Source of the DNA: an uncultured Acidimicrobiales bacterium | GTDB taxonomy: Bacteria; Actinomycetota; Acidimicrobiia; Acidimicrobiales; SZUA-35 | Assembly (NCBI GenBank): GCA_938028175.1 | Contig: CALJAE010000123.1 | Location: forward strand, 1 to 9,090 | DNA length: 9,090 nucleotides | Direction: 5' to 3' | Part shown: one piece after another, positions 8,301 to 9,090 of the stretch | How positions within the stretch are numbered: position 1 is the stretch's first letter | Layout: each line of letters opens with the position of its first letter | Position numbers and translations under genes: made by a program | Notes under the pieces: model-generated | Seen by the model: only the letters and a program-made list of their open reading frames with translations | What the model was told of the DNA's origin: nothing | Database searches by the model: none

Positions 8301-9090
8301 TAAGAGCAACTTACCGTCTCACAATCTTGCCTCAGTTTGGCTTTGACGTTCTGAAGCAAACCACTCAAGAAGTGTTCAACGCCAATGAGCCGTTTACCTT
8401 CGACCTCACCTACCGCAACCTTGGTAGCGACGCTTTGACTGGCGGTGACTTTATTGACATCTTGCCATTTAACGGAGATGCCTCAACTTCAATCGGTGGT
8501 GAAGAGTCCGAGCGCGATCCCGCTACAGACTTTAATGGATACTACGAGTTGACCACGATTGAGTTCTCAAACAACGAGACCTTCTATGTAACAGATGTAG
8601 ATCCATCGACTTTGAACTTGGACCCTTGTGCGAGTTCGAACACTCCAGCTGGCTATGTTCCAGCAAACGGGGATCTTTGTTACCAAGACTTTATTAACAA
8701 TGGCAATGTCTTACCAGACGGCGCACCGCAGGGAACTGGTTCGGCCGCTTGGGTTGCTTGTAATCCAAGCGCAACGTCGCCGCTGAATGTAGCAAGCGAC
8801 TGTTCAATTGCTCCTGAAGATGTAACAGCGGTACGTTTCGAAGCTACTTCTATTCCTACAACCGGCGGTCAAGAGGTTTCTCTGACCCTCGACCCAGTAG
8901 GCAACGTTGGTGGCGACCCTGTGTATACAACAGATGCCAATGGAATTCAGATTGTTGACTACGCTAACAGCCCAGATATTGGTGACGTTTACACAAACTC
9001 ATTTGGTGGACGAATCCCAGAAATCTCACTGAATGTAATCAGTAACGACGTTACCACCACCCCAGTTTGGGGCACAGTGGGTGACCTAGT
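5375..9090 (+). CDS. Giant exported DUF11/SdrD_B surface protein with dockerin-like loop, N-terminal part (3' end outside window)
   Basis: The frame is open from the ATG at 5375 to the window edge: 1,238 codons plus two bases, no stop. The start is supported by AGAAGG nine bases upstream and by a Sec signal peptide: MSKANLIAKR, hydrophobic core at about 16-31, and a probable cut after AEA (residue 36). A DUF11-like segment begins near residue 101 (DIVRSGDSVTYQVEVSNND) and runs on to CNLG. A C-D-x-x-D motif is at about 567. DVNGDGIVNIVD at 669-680 is a dockerin/EF-hand-type calcium loop. A further DUF11-like region starts near 816 (VTDNLPPGTDYIGG). A thrombospondin-3-like Asp-rich linker is at about 959-975. 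The module from about 981 has YRN and FNGD (F1032), and GTVGDLV at about 1234 opens an SdrD_B domain cut by the edge. There are 14 cysteines. It is a likely extracellular stalk or adhesin, probably calcium-stabilised, and a paralogue of the minus-strand gene ending at 3850. No cohesin partner or anchor is visible. Family is confident; function is inferred. Confidence 0.88.
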   Translation, partial: MSKANLIAKRATITRLLLALLFISATTVTLTNEAEAATPVVETTIQLNKTGSEPFNSADGSDNCPGGNTYDTNRIFSDGTVPVDGNDGPGHDGQDTCSDNDIVRSGDSVTYQVEVSNNDSDVDELNATVTLEPYNSTTQLPDASGTIHQEWIEIPSGCETDPTIVTNPSALLDLDGDGSNETLFCNLGAAAEGTNRAFFPAARVLGVSSDGTTATLNDSIVGASVSAEGISNTAATGNNGTSSAGTDGPVEAVVTADFRVNLLKEIVGFSLDADGNPIWPQWEAVDGPTGEAGFLGEFNLIAQYQNGSMIANSPDELIDTDGDGFVFDADYDIIDIFTDDNTNNDGAFSSGAQLYTWDASYVPCELNGDHGPGATAVCTQTDTPFDWNGPSFTPDGTNDRNIAVDLDNIDVRDPDGDSTLFSVRVGIWVPETDVDTHQTCSGGACSYFHINEAQALDTATGQPVQFSPISTEDAAGNNLDNYGAGQEPGGIGSPDFQTANSDNVTNGTFTISRPGSWSYRKTFQRNSDTTRSFPKISEQLRAKGEVVPVVLWVSERREIDGASSQVCDKIDTTQYEFAGVPNYDAHPNFGQATGPYLTEFWRDINVGPNSIWSDTPGATSNPSGIIIGALGGAKYIHYDATPFSQSLYSATPNGTGSLADLDTTTCEDDVNGDGIVNIVDAAGVESTPGAPVDWYEDHTQVPPATDGTSGVTKIRWEYTFDTDAINAEYESYGFPPDHRGVQVASMYDLRVRDDATGYGPKNYLPNYADARRTFNDDNDTFMAWQDNATDDVQDPNNVSFSYNLFSADRNILVESGISVAKNTLPEGIKVVRGGDIVDFEITPSVFGLWTGTQTGTVTDNLPPGTDYIGGSEEFSIDGGITWVDHATYIASNPDVTLTSAPTPGGQDPITWTFGSLDAGDQMPRIRYSVQVDPSLTSGNFTNSVDFISPEIAADLLTEDTDGDGIDDTGDGIGDNVRATYRLTILPQFGFDVLKQTTQEVFNANEPFTFDLTYRNLGSDALTGGDFIDILPFNGDASTSIGGEESERDPATDFNGYYELTTIEFSNNETFYVTDVDPSTLNLDPCASSNTPAGYVPANGDLCYQDFINNGNVLPDGAPQGTGSAAWVACNPSATSPLNVASDCSIAPEDVTAVRFEATSIPTTGGQEVSLTLDPVGNVGGDPVYTTDANGIQIVDYANSPDIGDVYTNSFGGRIPEISLNVISNDVTTTPVWGTVGDL

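Overview
The window holds three protein genes: an aminotransferase-fold enzyme between two very large exported proteins. Positions 1-3850 (minus strand) and 5375-9090 (plus strand) are the N-terminal parts of two giant, Asp/Asn/Thr-rich proteins. Both run off the window with no stop codon (1,283 and 1,238 codons visible). Between them, on the plus strand, 4006-5226 is a complete 5-aminolevulinate synthase (hemA, C4/Shemin route of heme synthesis). No tRNA, rRNA, CRISPR array, transposase or insertion sequence was found, and every stretch longer than 300 bases is coding.

The giant proteins share one plan: a Sec signal peptide, a DUF11-like beta-sandwich region near the N-terminus, a middle region with a C-D-x-x-D motif, a module of about 200-260 residues carrying [WY]RN and NGD motifs, and then an SdrD_B/Cna-B-type domain. 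In the left protein that last domain is complete; in the right one only its first residues are visible. They look like diverged paralogues, transcribed outward from the hemA block. Their likely role is as cell-surface or extracellular stalk or adhesin proteins. C-terminal anchors such as a sortase signal or a membrane helix would lie outside the window.

The host is uncertain. Sec-type signal peptides on DUF11/SdrD_B repeat proteins, even numbers of cysteines and a base composition near or slightly under 50% GC by eye suggest an Actinomycetota-like or other Gram-positive-type surface lineage, perhaps aquatic. The 5-aminolevulinate synthase, however, closely resembles alphaproteobacterial HemA from memory. 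Either hemA was acquired by transfer, or the host is a proteobacterium with unusual surface proteins. The sequence alone does not settle this.

The 155-base divergent region (3851-4005) carries a weak promoter candidate and overlapping TTGGCC dyads for the left gene. For hemA it has a TAGAAT box close to the start and no Shine-Dalgarno, which suggests leaderless expression. The 148-base region 5227-5374 has a clear Shine-Dalgarno for the right gene and no convincing terminator after hemA. I see no functional link between heme synthesis and the surface proteins beyond adjacency.
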